A stretch of DNA of 64,000 bases from Cordia subcordata. Taxonomy: Eukaryota; Streptophyta; Magnoliopsida; Boraginales; Cordiaceae. The stretch's first letter is position 1, and each line of letters begins with the position of its first letter. The stretch covers positions 20,396,501 to 20,460,500 of the forward strand of contig JAPTOF010000003.1 of assembly GCA_028554755.1 (NCBI GenBank). Direction: 5' to 3'. Positions 12,145-23,479 of the stretch are shown piece after piece. A program made the translations under genes and the position numbers. The notes beneath the pieces are model-generated. The model saw nothing but the letters and a program-made list of their open reading frames with translations, was not told where the DNA came from and did not search any database.

Positions 12145-12434
12145 GGTCCCCAGATATAACACACGGGACATTTTGGTTCCTGAAATATTAAAGTGAGACT
12201 TTTGGTCTCTGAATTATTAATTATTAGATATTGTTAGTCATTTTAGTTATTTTTATCCAAATTAAAACTAGTATTATTGTTAGTCCTTTTATATACTTAT
12301 TTGATATGATCGTTTGAGTGACATTAGTTTTTAAACAAAAAGGACAAACGAGATATAACAATTAATAATTCATGAACCAGAAGATTTAATTTAAAGAAGA
12401 ACTAAAATGTTTTGCATACCTTAAGTGACGGACC
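12145..12434. mobile_element. MITE-like element with GGTCC ends
   Basis: GGTCCCCAGATATAAC at the left is paired with a right end that reads GGTCCGTCACTTAAGG in reverse complement. Internal tracts GGGACATTTTGGTTCC and AACTAAAATGTTTTGC, and AATTATTAATTATTAG and ATTAATAATTCATGAA, are also inverted, so the whole 290 bp can fold back. No TSD was confirmed. Confidence 0.55.
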
Positions 12435-13304
12435 ATTGAAAGAATTAACCACATTGGCATCTCATGCACCAGGTCTTTTGCATCCTCATACTATTTTACC
12501 AACTTTTCTTGCCTAAGATTTAAATATTTATTTGAATGGTAATCTTTAATCCTTTTCGAGGAGATTAGACGTGAATGAGTCGAATTACTTATTATCCTTC
12601 GGTCTAGTAGTGATTTCATCCTTGATTTCATCCTTAAGAATTTACACGTAAATGGTCTAGACTTCTCTCATAGCCAAAACGGAAAAAAAGAATTATTAAG
12701 ATGAGTTAATTCTAGTAATGGGTGTCAGATGAGTTAATTCTAGTCCTCCCACACCTGGCTGGTTCTGTTGCGCTGAAGCAAAACCGGCCAGGCGCAAGCT
12801 GGTTCGTCCATCTGTTGCCAATTAGGCTAATATAAGAGCTTGTTCTGCTCTACTTAATTTCTAACTTATAAGCTCTTAGAAGAAAAATATCACTTCACAT
12901 ATTTTTACAATTTGTAATTTATAAACTCCAAATAAGCTTTGCCAAACGGGCTATTGATATGGACATGCATGGATACTGATTCAATTAAAACTTTTAGGTG
13001 GTTTGATCAGATGATCAAATGGCTGTAAAAAAAAGATGTTTGTAATTTTCCTAATTAATGCACCAAACCGACCCAGACCGGCCTGGGACGCCTGTGACAT
13101 GGTTTCATTCAATTCTCAATTAACAACCACAAAAAAAAGAAAATTTTCTTTGGGCAACTGAGTTCATAAGCCATTAATAGCCCCAACAAACTTTCATCGC
13201 ATTTGAAGCTCTCATTTTCTGCTTCTCTACCAACACCACTATAAGAGGTTTGCGTTTTCGCCAAGAAGCTTATAAGCAGCTCACTCAAACTGATCATAAT
13301 TACG
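12435..13304. other. Intergenic DNA and GDSL upstream region
   Basis: No gene was found. A short GC-richer stretch at 12745-12800 has inverted CCTGGCTGGTT and AACCGGCCAGG, which could form a hairpin of unknown meaning. The last part should hold the promoter of the GDSL gene. Confidence 0.4.
13239..13245 (+). promoter_or_regulatory. Possible TATA box of the GDSL gene
   Basis: CTATAAG lies about 60 bp upstream of the chosen ATG at 13305. The position would give a very short 5' UTR. No experimental start is visible, so this is tentative. Confidence 0.25.
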
Positions 13305-16300
13305 ATGATGATGATGAAGATGACGCTGACAAAAGATCAGCATCATCAGCAACGGCATGCATTGATGCTATTCGTGCTAGTGTTTACTAGCAGTAGCAGC
13401 ACGGCGTCAGCAAAGGTTTCTGCGATCGTGGTCTTCGGAGACTCCTCTGTTGATGCCGGGAATAACAACCATATCTCGACGTTTCTCAGGAGCAACTTTC
13501 AGCCGTATGGCCGTGACTTTGATGGTGGAAAGTCTACGGGGAGGTTCTCCAATGGCCGCATTCCTCCAGACTTTATTTCTGAGGCATTTGGGCTTAAGGC
13601 ATTTGTGCCTGCTTATCTAGATCCAGCTTATAACATTTCGGATTTTGCGGTTGGTGTTTGCTTTGCGTCTGCAGGGACTGGTTTCGACAATACGACTTCT
13701 GAAGTGCTTGTAAGTTCGTTCTTAACTTAGAGATTAGAGAGCCAACAATGCCGATACTTATAAGTACTCAAAATAATAAGTTAAAAATTTTTATTAATTT
13801 TTTATTTTGAAGTACTTATAAGCACTGCAAAACACATGATCTTACACTCATTATCAAAGTTGCATGGTAGATGTATTTTTACTTAGAAAAGTATTTGAAA
13901 TCTCTAGTGTCAGAAACTCATCTTGCATTTCATAGTATATTACTTGGAAGGTTCTTGGATTTTACCAATAAAAGAGTTCCAAGGCCATCTCCAAACCCAT
14001 TTTAGGAGGCAAAGTGCTGAAAAAGATGACTCCAAGGATCTTTCTACTAAGAGTTCTCAAAATTGGAACCTCTCTCTCTCTCTCTCTCTGGGAAGTCAAA
14101 TTGTGCATATAAAAATTTTTATTGGAGTAAAATTAAAATAAAAATTTCTATAAAATTAGAGAGTTTTTAATATAAAGAGCCCCTATATATAGTTGGCTGC
14201 CAATTACATAAAAAGAATAAGATTATTGAAGTTGACTTAATAAAAATTCTATGGGTGATTATTGATATAAATTAAGAAGATGGTAGTTTCTATGGGTGAT
14301 TATTGATATATATTAAGTAGATGGCAGTTAAGTGAATATATTTTGCAGAAATAATTTAAATTGTTGAAGATTATAAGTTTAGGAAAAGCAAAGATACAAT
14401 TGTGGACTCCTCGTTTATGTGTAAGTCTAGTTGACATATCAAAAAAAATAGAGAAATAAATAAATTATTAAGTTTGTAAGCCAAAATATATAAATATAGA
14501 GTGCAATAAACAAGTAATTGGAAAACAAAACAAAAGGTCATATTCAATATTTAACTTGTTTTTTGTTCTTTTAATGTTAACTTTAAATAATATTTCTATT
14601 AATATAAAAATTTATTATTTCAAACATTCCTGCATTAAAGTTAACGACATCTCAATGCTGTCTTCTTTTAGGGGTTGAATTGGATCTAATACAAGAATGA
14701 TTTAAAATAATAAATATTCATCATATATACACATGAAATCAATTAATTAACTTTATGAATGCAATATTGCATCTATTAACGAATAAAAGAAAGCATTTTA
14801 CCTCTTTATAGCTAAGCAAAACACCCTCTTAATTACGTTGTACTAAAATAAATGTAGCCTACCTACTCTTGTATGGACATGAAACACGGAAATTGGAAGA
14901 TGTTCTCAAAATTCCACCCTCTTTAAGAGAAAGAAAAAATTTTCTCCTATTTTTATTGGGTTTCAATTATTAAATGAACTTACCTACTGGAAGTTCACCT
15001 TTTAAATCACAAATTCGCTACTAATTTGTAACCTTTTTTACATCAATGAGTTCCTCGTAGTTGCGAAAATCAAAATAAAATAATTAAGGGAAAAAACAAT
15101 ATCCTTTTCAATTTTCTTATCACATAATTGAAAATAATACTAGGTTTTTTTCACAACACAAGTACTTAAAGAAAAAGATAAATTTATTTTGCAATAAATA
15201 TTTGAATTAAATTAAAAAAAATAAATTTTAAACGCCAAAATTTTTAACTTATATATAAAGAAAGTATTTTTTTAAAAAAAATTCTAAAAAAAGTTTTGAA
15301 AAAGGCCAATTCAAACGAGTCCTAAAGACTTTAATCACCCCAAAATGTAATTATCCATTTGTGTTATTACATCAAAATGGATCATGGAGAAATATGCTTT
15401 CCGTTTGCAGAATGTGATGCCTCTATGGAAAGAAGTAGAATACTACAAGGACTACCAAAAGAAACTGAGAGACTACTTGGGCGAAGCCAAAGCCAACAAA
15501 GTAATAGGCGATGCTCTGTACATTGTCAGCTTGGGAACAAACGACTTCCTCGAAAACTATTACACGCTTCCTCGCAGGCGTACACAGTACACTCCCGATC
15601 AATACCAGAGCTTCATTCTCGGGCTCGCGGAGCAATTTATCAGGGAAATATACGCGTTGGGAGCGCGAAAAATATCGTTCACTGGACTCCCTCCAATGGG
15701 GTGTCTGCCATTGGAGAGAACCACGAACTATATCAGTGGTAATGGCAATGAATGCGTGGAGAGCTACAATACTTTGGCTTTGGGTTTCAATGGCAAGTTG
15801 AATGGGATGGTTAAGAAGATGAATGGAGAGCTACCTGGACTCAGAATGGTTTTCGCAAATCCTTATCCCATATTCTTGCAAATCATCCGGAAGCCTTCAT
15901 CTTTTGGTAAGTTCTCTTGACATAAATTCATTGCCTGGTTCCCAAGGATGCCCAGAGGTAGAGTTAGAGGTGGACATGTCGAGACCGAATCCAGTCCTCT
16001 GCTTTGGATTAATGTCCTTGACTTAATTGGTACACAGTACTGAGAACGTGCTCATATTCAAAATTTGTTAGTTGATAATCGGGTTTTCCCAACTGAATTT
16101 TCTTTGTCGCAAAAAAAAAAAAAAAATCATTGCCCGGTGCGGATTATTCTTGTGTCTAATTAAGTCAGTTTGTTGAGAGACGACTGCGTCGGGTCAAATT
16201 ATTGTGTTCCAGTTGTCACGCAAATAGTCACTATAATTGATTAAGTGATGGACAAAATCTGTTGATAATCTGTCAGTAAATTGAGAAGGACGATATTTTA

Positions 16301-17369
16301 CCGACAGATTTAGTAATGGTTCAAATTCTATTGGTAAAGTCCGTCGTTCAAAGCTGTTTTTCTTTTAGTGAGTAGTGAACTGGACTGTAGTTTTTACTCA
16401 TCTCATAAAATTGTTTAAATATCTAGGCAGTTGATAGATATGATAAACAAAGAAGAAAAGGTGAATCAGCTTATATATGACAAAAGTTGTACAGGGTTAA
16501 GAGTGGTAAGCACAGGTACTGAAGGTTTCTTAACATGAGAAAGAAACAGTGCATCTAGGAATTTGAATCTCTATTCCTTAATGGTTGAACAGCTCCAGAA
16601 TTAAATTTTGCATCCATTTAAATAGCAAATTGCATGTGACATTTATTGATGAATTCATGATGATAGGTGCCGTTATGGACTTTCGAGAGCAGACATTTTA
16701 ATTGCAACTAACAAAATATGCATAGGAACGTTAGATGCTATTTATAGATGTTGCTGATGACTCTTTTTTTTTTTTTTTAAGAAAAAAAGTTAAATTATTG
16801 TAGAGTGATTTATTATATTATTTATAATTTTCAATAGTATAAAACTAACACAAGCACAAAGAAAAGATTGTAACATGCTATCTTTAGAAAACCATGTCCT
16901 TTCAAAAATATAATATAACATATATAACTCCATAGAACATAGGTAAAATTTGAACCTGTGTTTTCTCTCTTTTGCAGGAGCAGATTTACATGATAGATGT
17001 GAGAGTTGCAACCTCTGCTAACCTCACAAAATTCTTAAGATTTTTTATTGATTTCTTTTTTATAATTTCAATCCATAAAACTATTTTACCATCTCTTAAC
17101 TTCCACAAATAAGATATATAAGTTATAACCTTGATTTTTCTGGATATGATACGAAGATATACTTATGAATTGCAGGGTTTGATGTGGCATCAGTGGCTTG
17201 TTGTGCTACGGGACTGTTTGAGATGGGATACTTGTGTGACCGGATGAATCCATTTACGTGCACAGATGCAAATAAATATGTGTTTTGGGATTCTTTCCAT
17301 CCTACCCAGAAAACAAGTCAGATTATCTCCGACCACTTGTTTAAGCATGTATTGAAAGAGTTTCTATAA
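13305..17369 (+). CDS. GDSL esterase/lipase, three exons, intact
   Basis: The exons are 13305-13709, 15411-15906 and 17176-17369; every intron has GT...AG borders (GTAAGT donors at 13710 and 15907, TTTGCAG and TTGCAG acceptors). They join in frame to 364 residues plus TAA, the usual family size. The product is a plant serine hydrolase of the SGNH/GDSL family, expected to act on ester or acyl substrates in the secretory pathway or cell wall. Features seen: an N-terminal hydrophobic tract (LMLFVLVFTSSS, a likely signal peptide ending near ASA), block I FGDSSVDAGNNN with the catalytic Ser, a glycine-bearing FASAGTGFDN (block II), GTNDFLENY (block III) and FWDSFHPTQK with the catalytic Asp and His (block V). 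The exact substrate cannot be told. I chose the first of four ATGs in a row; a later one in the run is equally possible. Convergent with DRP4 pseudogene A. Confidence 0.93.
13710..15410 (+). other. Intron 1 of the GDSL gene
   Basis: A 1.7-kb AT-rich intron with a short (CT)n run at about 14072-14089. The region around 15240-15315 has poly-T/poly-A arms and a CCAATTCAAACGAGTCC edge that looks like the end of a MITE, but I could not place its partner. Short open frames inside are not genes. Confidence 0.8.
15907..17175 (+). other. Intron 2 of the GDSL gene
   Basis: A 1.27-kb intron in phase 1, splitting a glycine codon (G|GG). It has poly-A and poly-T runs at about 16110 and 16763 and a stretch near 16240-16365 with GACAAAATCTGTTGAT and ACCGACAGATTTAG tracts reminiscent of a degraded CACTA-like MITE. 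Confidence 0.8.
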
Positions 17370-17558
17370 GTATTTCAAGACCATGAAGAAGCGGCATAAC
17401 GTATTATGATAAAATTATTATCCATATGTATTCTTAGTGTTCTTGTAGTGTTTGTGTTGGCATATTAATGAAGAAGCATTCATAAGGTGTGACTTTGCAT
17501 GACTTCTTTTACCACCCGGCTATTCGTCAAATTGATTGATGGAATCCCAAATTTTGTA

Positions 17559-17744
17559 GGTTTGTTTGAATAGACTTTTTTTTACATTTAAAAGTATTTT
17601 CTTAATTTATGAAAAAGTTATTTTAAAAAAAAAATTTAAAAGTTTTGACTTTTGAAAAAAGTAAAAACTCATGAAAGATGTGCTTATTTCCAAGAAAAAA
17701 AAAGTAATTTTTCATGAAAAACAATCAATCTAACTAGGCCCTTA
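17559..17744. mobile_element. MITE-like element in the GDSL 3' flank
   Basis: The left TAGGTTTGTTTGAATAGAC and the right end (reverse complement GGGCCTAGTTAGATTGATTG) are roughly inverted, with A/T-rich fold-back arms between. The same family occurs at 46654-46883 at a different position within the duplicated flank. Confidence 0.5.
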
Positions 17745-18189
17745 GGCCTTTGACAAACTCCAGCAGTATTCCTATTCAATCTCTCAAATTTTAAGGGCTC
17801 CCAGACAAACTCTTCCTTCCCCCTTATATGAAAAAGGCTCTTATTTTACCCCATTTTAACCTCCTAAATCTAATAAGGTAATTAAATTAATAATTAATAT
17901 ATAACTAATAGTAATCAATTAGATAATGCAAATAAAATAATGTGTTTGACTAAAACAAGAAAAAGATATAAAGTAAGAATCACTTAAAATAGGAAAGGTA
18001 TTAGAATAAAATTGAAACAGAAAATTATATTCTTGAAGCAAACTGACATGGAAGATTAACTGAAATATATCTAAGCTAGTTAAAAGACACAACACATTTT
18101 GGTCTTACTAGATAAGGGTATTAAAAAAGAGTTATACAAGAAGAGACTGTTGCATAACAACTGCAGAAAATCTAATCAATATTAGTGAC
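17745..18189. other. Intergenic DNA between GDSL and DRP4 pseudogene A
   Basis: No gene. The last ~150 bp (GAAGCAAACTGACAT onward) corresponds to the DRP4 3' flank seen again at 47550-47670, so it belongs to the duplicated unit. Confidence 0.6.
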
Positions 18190-19255
18190 AACCCTGTCCA
18201 TAATTAGTAATGCTGCGTTCCAGCCTGATGCGTTTCTCAGCAACCGATTCCCTTGGTTTCCTTCAACACTCTAATTTCTGCAATCAAGAAGTTGTCTGTC
18301 GAAACTTTCCTTACACGATGTGCCTGCAAATCATTAGAGAACTGGTTCAGCATTTCTGCCAACCTAGCTGTGTAGTGCATCTGCTTATCAAAATGATACT
18401 CATCGAACTCCCCCCTCACTAGAATTTTCCTCAAAGACTACTCTTTCGCGTTACCCAGTATGCCTAATTAAGACCGCTGGCACAGCTTCAGCAGTCGATG
18501 ATAGATGCTTAGGCAACCTGTTGAGTTCTGCTAGATTGGCAGAGAGCTTATCATTGATTTTCTTGACGATGTCAGGCAAGCATTTTGATGTAATGGTTGC
18601 CCGAATCTGGACCAGTTTCTGAGCTAAAACTGGAATGCCAACCATGGATTTGCTTATTTTTTGATAACTGGGGGTGAGATTGAAACAACCTCGCTTCTTC
18701 CTCTCGCGCTTGTTCATAGGATTCATCCCCAATTCAATTCCTCACACACACGTAACCAAGGCCGATATTAACATCGTCGGCAGTGACCTTCTCCAGTAGG
18801 CCATCGGGTGTTTGATCAGACCTGGTAACAACAGCAAGAGTTCTTTTACCTGTCCTATCCACCTTCTGAGACATTCTAATCGATTCGCATGTGGAGAAAT
18901 CAACTGCAGCAGATAAAAAGTTGAGTATAATACTCTCTTCAGGGGTGATATACTCCATGATAGTCGCTGATATCTGCTCAGAAATATCTTCGGGCTGGCC
19001 ATGAACAGCCACCCTAGTGATTCCAGGCAAATCAACCAATGTCAAATTAGGAATTTCATTCTTTTTCACAAATCAGTGTAAGTAGAGTGTTGGATATTCC
19101 TTTTCCTGTACCTGCAACTTCTTCGGTCGCAAGATTAATGGCAGTCGCGATGTTGTCTTCATTCGTGGCCACTCTTTTCCCGTTGTACTCCAAACAAAGC
19201 TCTGGTTGAGGACTCTGATGAGTCTGCAACCTCATGATCATAGGAACTCTAGTGC
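18190..19255 (-). pseudogene. Dynamin-related protein 4 (Mx-like) pseudogene A
   Basis: The minus strand carries a decayed intronless DRP4-type GTPase. Readable blocks are the end of the G domain (NEDNIATAINLATEEVAGTG, LVDLPGITRVAVHGQPEDI with an intact DLPG G3 motif, and TRSD as G4), then a middle/stalk part (KLVQIRATITSKCLPDIVKK, ANLAELNRLPKHLSS, GEFDEYHFDKQMHYTARL). The N-terminus with the P-loop is missing: homology to copy B stops near 19253. Breaks: an extra A near 19065 (frameshift), a stop at 18734-18736 where copy B has Arg, another extra A in the TCAAAAAATAAG tract near 18655, and internal deletions near 18210-18245 that join the GED end directly to the middle domain. Non-functional. 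Tail-to-tail with the GDSL gene. Confidence 0.85.
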
Positions 19256-20595
19256 GATGTTGTTTGGATATTTCTGTGGTTACGGTGGAGGTTCAAAACA
19301 ATGTTTGCGAGTTGTAAAGGCTATATTCAAGTGATCACCTGAATGGCTATGGAGGTCAATATATGGCAATCGTCATGCATTCCCTGCATACAACAATCCA
19401 GGAAGATTAATGGGTAGAGTTAATTTGAGTTTTTCCATATATTTTTCCTTCCTGGAGACCAACCACTACGTACTGCTTCTCAGTTCTCAATGCGAAGACC
19501 AGGTCCGTGACAATCTAAAAAAAATCTAACACCCTCCCCAATACTTCTCCTATTACTGTATGTATTAAATGTATTTAAAAGTATCACTTTTAGAAGAATG
19601 AGTACATAGATATTGTGACGCGTAACTCTGTGATTGTGAATGGGAATCTGCATGTTTCGCTAAAGATTGGCAATAAATTAATGAGTATTAGATATTAACA
19701 TATCAATTAATGAGATCTTTTGATTAATCATAGATTACAAAATATAAAAAAAAAAGAAAAAGAAAAAAGGAAAACAACAAGAAGAATCATAAAGCTGCTC
19801 CGAACTCTTAAGTCCTCTTGACCAAAAAAAAAAACTCTCGAGTCCTGAAAATTTATCAAGCCAACGATTTTATTACAATGCACACAGATTACTGGACATT
19901 TTTCCCAATTGATCTTTTTTCCCATTCTTTTGGTCAACTTAAACATAAATATTGAAATCTGATATAAGTTAACTAACATTTTCCAACTATATATACGCTA
20001 GTAGTCTCATATCTTGTACTTTGTGCAGATTTACTAATATCTTTATACTCTTGTAAATATTTCTGATACTAATCTAAATCTCAAATTTGTCTTTCAAAAA
20101 AAAAAAGAAAAAGAAAAAAACTACGAAAGCATATCACGTGATATATCTCATTATATTAATGCAGTGTAACCGAGCAAATAAGGTCTTCAAAGTGTGAAAA
20201 CTTGAGAGCATTTTGATTCTTATGATTTAGAATTCAATTCAGATATCTTGCCATCTTGACATTTTTTTCATTTCACTTATGTTTCAACAACCTTAATCCA
20301 TTGACTCTAGAAAATAGTGAGGCTCCCAATTTTCTTTAAGAAGACAGTAAAAGAAGTATATATATAACATTTTATTCTAAAATTAAGGTCTTTTCTTTTA
20401 TAATTTACCAAACAAGGAGTCCCCTTCCCAATCTACATTTGATTACACATTCCAAACTTTACGCTTGTCCCACAAAATGAGTCCCTGTGATCATGCTACA
20501 TATGGGGATAAATTTGACAACTCAACTAGTTCTTAAACATAAAATTCTACCCGTAAGATATTGGAATCCAAAAAGCGTTGTTGGAACAAACATTC
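19256..20595. other. AT-rich intergenic DNA, no gene seen
   Basis: Homology to DRP4 ends at the left edge. The rest has poly-A runs and no frame with family features. The TSD of element 2 (CATTC) ends it. Confidence 0.5.
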
Positions 20596-21016
20596 TATTG
20601 GGAAGTCGGGGTGTTCGGAACGAAGATGAACAAAACAGTAAAAAGATAATAAAACGATAGACACACAATATTTTTAACATAGTTCGGCCTTTCACCTACG
20701 TTCATGGGCACACAAGAAAATTCCACTAAGATAAGAACAAATACAACACACAGAGAGAGGGCTCAGGCCTGGGGGCCCTCGCCCCTCATGCTCTCTTCAC
20801 CCTCAAGGTCACTTGCTCTCTGTCTCACTCTAATACAATAGGAAAAGCTCATATTTATAAAGTACAAGAAATAACAAATATGGCAGCACTACGAATATGG
20901 TAATGCTAAAAAATATGGTAAGACTAGAGAAAACGTAGAATAACAAATAAGGATGGTCTCAAAACTTAAGACCCTATATTCTTAATGCACACTTAGAATA
21001 CGGGCCAAACCTTATA
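20596..21016 (-). repeat. 3' LTR of element 2
   Basis: It aligns with the split LTR at 23181-27424 throughout, for example GAGAGAGGGCTC, CAAGGTC.CT.GCTCTCT and AAATATGGTAAGACTAGAGAAAA. The outer end reads TATTGGG instead of TGTTGAG, a mutated terminus. Confidence 0.85.
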
Positions 21017-23165
21017 ATTCTCTACCTTGGATCGTATTCGCTCCTTATCAGCAACCTCAAATCTCTCTTACTCTAGCTACCTTTTGCCCCATGATAAGCC
21101 AGCTGCCATACATTGCCCATACCTCCCCAGTCTCTAGCTACCTGCAAGAACTTGTCCTGGCGGTCTCTCATTTGATCTCTCGTGATCACCTCAGATCGAA
21201 CCAATATCTACAATGCTCCGTAGTGATCAAAGAAACTTCATTGAGCGTCTACAGCATCTTTAACAGCTAATGCTTCCATCTCTCCACCTCTTCCTGAGAT
21301 CCCTGTATGTGAAAATCGCTTCTTCACCAACTCACTGAATCTCACTAGGACTAGGACCTAATCTCACCATAAGAGCCTCGGTTATGCTCGCATGTCTCTC
21401 TCGGACACCGCATCAGCCTCCAACGTAAATCTAAGATCCTTCAACTCATCCTCTCATCATTCAGTGTACTACCATATCTTAGAGACGTTTATCTCAAACT
21501 ATTGAGTCTGCATGATTTAACTACCTCTGGCTATCTTCTAGAGCACTCTCTAAGCTTCTGTAGCAAGCTCCACCTACTTCATGGCACCATAGTTCAAATC
21601 AATTTCAAGATATGTCTCACCACGTACCTTTAATTGCCAAGTCACACAAACTACTCCACTTGCTACTTCATGGAACTCTTAAGCCACCCAGCTCCACCTC
21701 TTCCTCTATTCTATGATTAACACTCAATTACTGCTTCTCAGTCTCTTTTGTGGTCCCATATGTCTCTGCTGAAAACTCTTGAAGACTCGTTCTCTAAACT
21801 CCACAGTAGAAAACCTCATCTTCCACACATATTGTTCTCCGCCTCCAACTTGCCATTCTCCAAGTGAGCAAAGCAATACATCAACAAGACAACCACCAGT
21901 GAGAAGTATCTCTAAAAGCTACAGATAGAGATCTCATCAGCTAGTGGCACACTTCAGTCTCTAATCTTTAAGTCATGGAAACACCGAGAAAGCACCATCT
22001 TTCTTCGAAAGGGTTCACCAACTCTTCACATAAAGCTTCCAACCTATGTCCTCCTCGAGACGCGCACCGTTCTCCACTCGACACTTTTTTGAAACACTCA
22101 CCATCTTCATGAGTACACACTTATCACCTCACAAGTCTGCATCTATAAGTGATCACTACCTCTAGAAAGGACCCACACAATCACTCCATTGAACTAGGCC
22201 TCAATCTGCTTGCCACAACACACACTCACCACAATCAATCCTTCTTTACACGTGGCCCACACTGCCACAAGAGCGTAATGTCTTCATCACTTTTCCTTGA
22301 TGTAACTACCTCACACGTGATCGTACTTATCCAAGAAAACTAACACAAACGTTTATCGATCAATTTCTCTATGTTCACATCTTTCCAAAGGTCAAAAATA
22401 TCTTCATTCACTCAAAAAACACATACAACCACTTGGACAACTCTAGTCAACACCCGGTCAAACTCAAAACCACGGTCAAAGTCGACAATTTCCTAAAAAC
22501 ATGCACTTTAGAGTCAAATTTCACCAAATGGAGCTCAAAATCGAATTCTAAGAGTTGGAAAACATTATGGTAACCGACGATCAACTTTGTTCAGGGCCAG
22601 TCAAAGATAAATAATGCAGTCAAACATTCTAGTCAACCAAGTTCACAATTTCAGCATTTGCGCAGAGCATTGGATCATTACTATCTAATCATATCTCTAA
22701 ACTCAAGATTTGCAGCTCAGATTAGACAAAGGTTATCATATGCATCCACTCGAGAAGCACCAAATCAAATCCCTTAAATTTGATCATTCCTCTCGATTTA
22801 GCAGTTGTCACACCCAAGCTCACCAGAACATTTTGCATTGCATAACATGCGATCATAATCCCATCTTCTTCAAACATCTACTCAACCAAAACAAAAGACC
22901 CAAACTCCAAGAGACAACTCAACCCAATCTAACCTGACATCATCACCGTCGCCACTTGCCAGCAACTTCCACGATGCCACCATGATCGTCACCGACTGTC
23001 CACTGCATCCATAAGCTCCGATCTCCATTTTAGACAGCCAAAACTCTATCCAAGTCCAAATAGGTTTTTGTTTTTCCATTCACCACCGTTGTGGATCAAA
23101 TTAAGAAAACAACGAAAAACTCCTTATGTGTTTCCACCCTTGTGTACGTCCAATTTTGTAAACCA

Positions 23166-23177
23166 GGCTCGATACCA
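23166..23177 (-). other. Primer-binding site of element 2
   Basis: The minus strand reads TGGTATCGAGCC, one small rearrangement away from the plant initiator tRNA-Met site TGGTATCAGAGC. Confidence 0.7.
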
Positions 23178-23479
23178 TTTTGTTGAGAAATTGGGTATTT
23201 AGAACGAAGATAAACAAAATATAGAAAGATAAAAAATAATGGGCATACAATATTTTTAACATGGTTCGGCTTTTCACCTACATCTACGAGCAAACAAGAG
23301 AATTCCACTATGATAAAAGTGAATACAATACATGGAGAGAGGGCTCGGCCTTGAAGGCACTTGCCCTTTGTGCTCTCCTCATACTCAAGGTCGCTCGCTC
23401 TCTATCTCAACTCTTTGTCTCTCTGTCTCACTTTAAAACAATATGCAAAGCCTTTATTTATGGAGTATAAGAAACAACA

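Noticed and set aside
15423..15635. Minus-strand frame over GDSL exon 2
   Set aside because: It is the antisense shadow of a well-supported exon.
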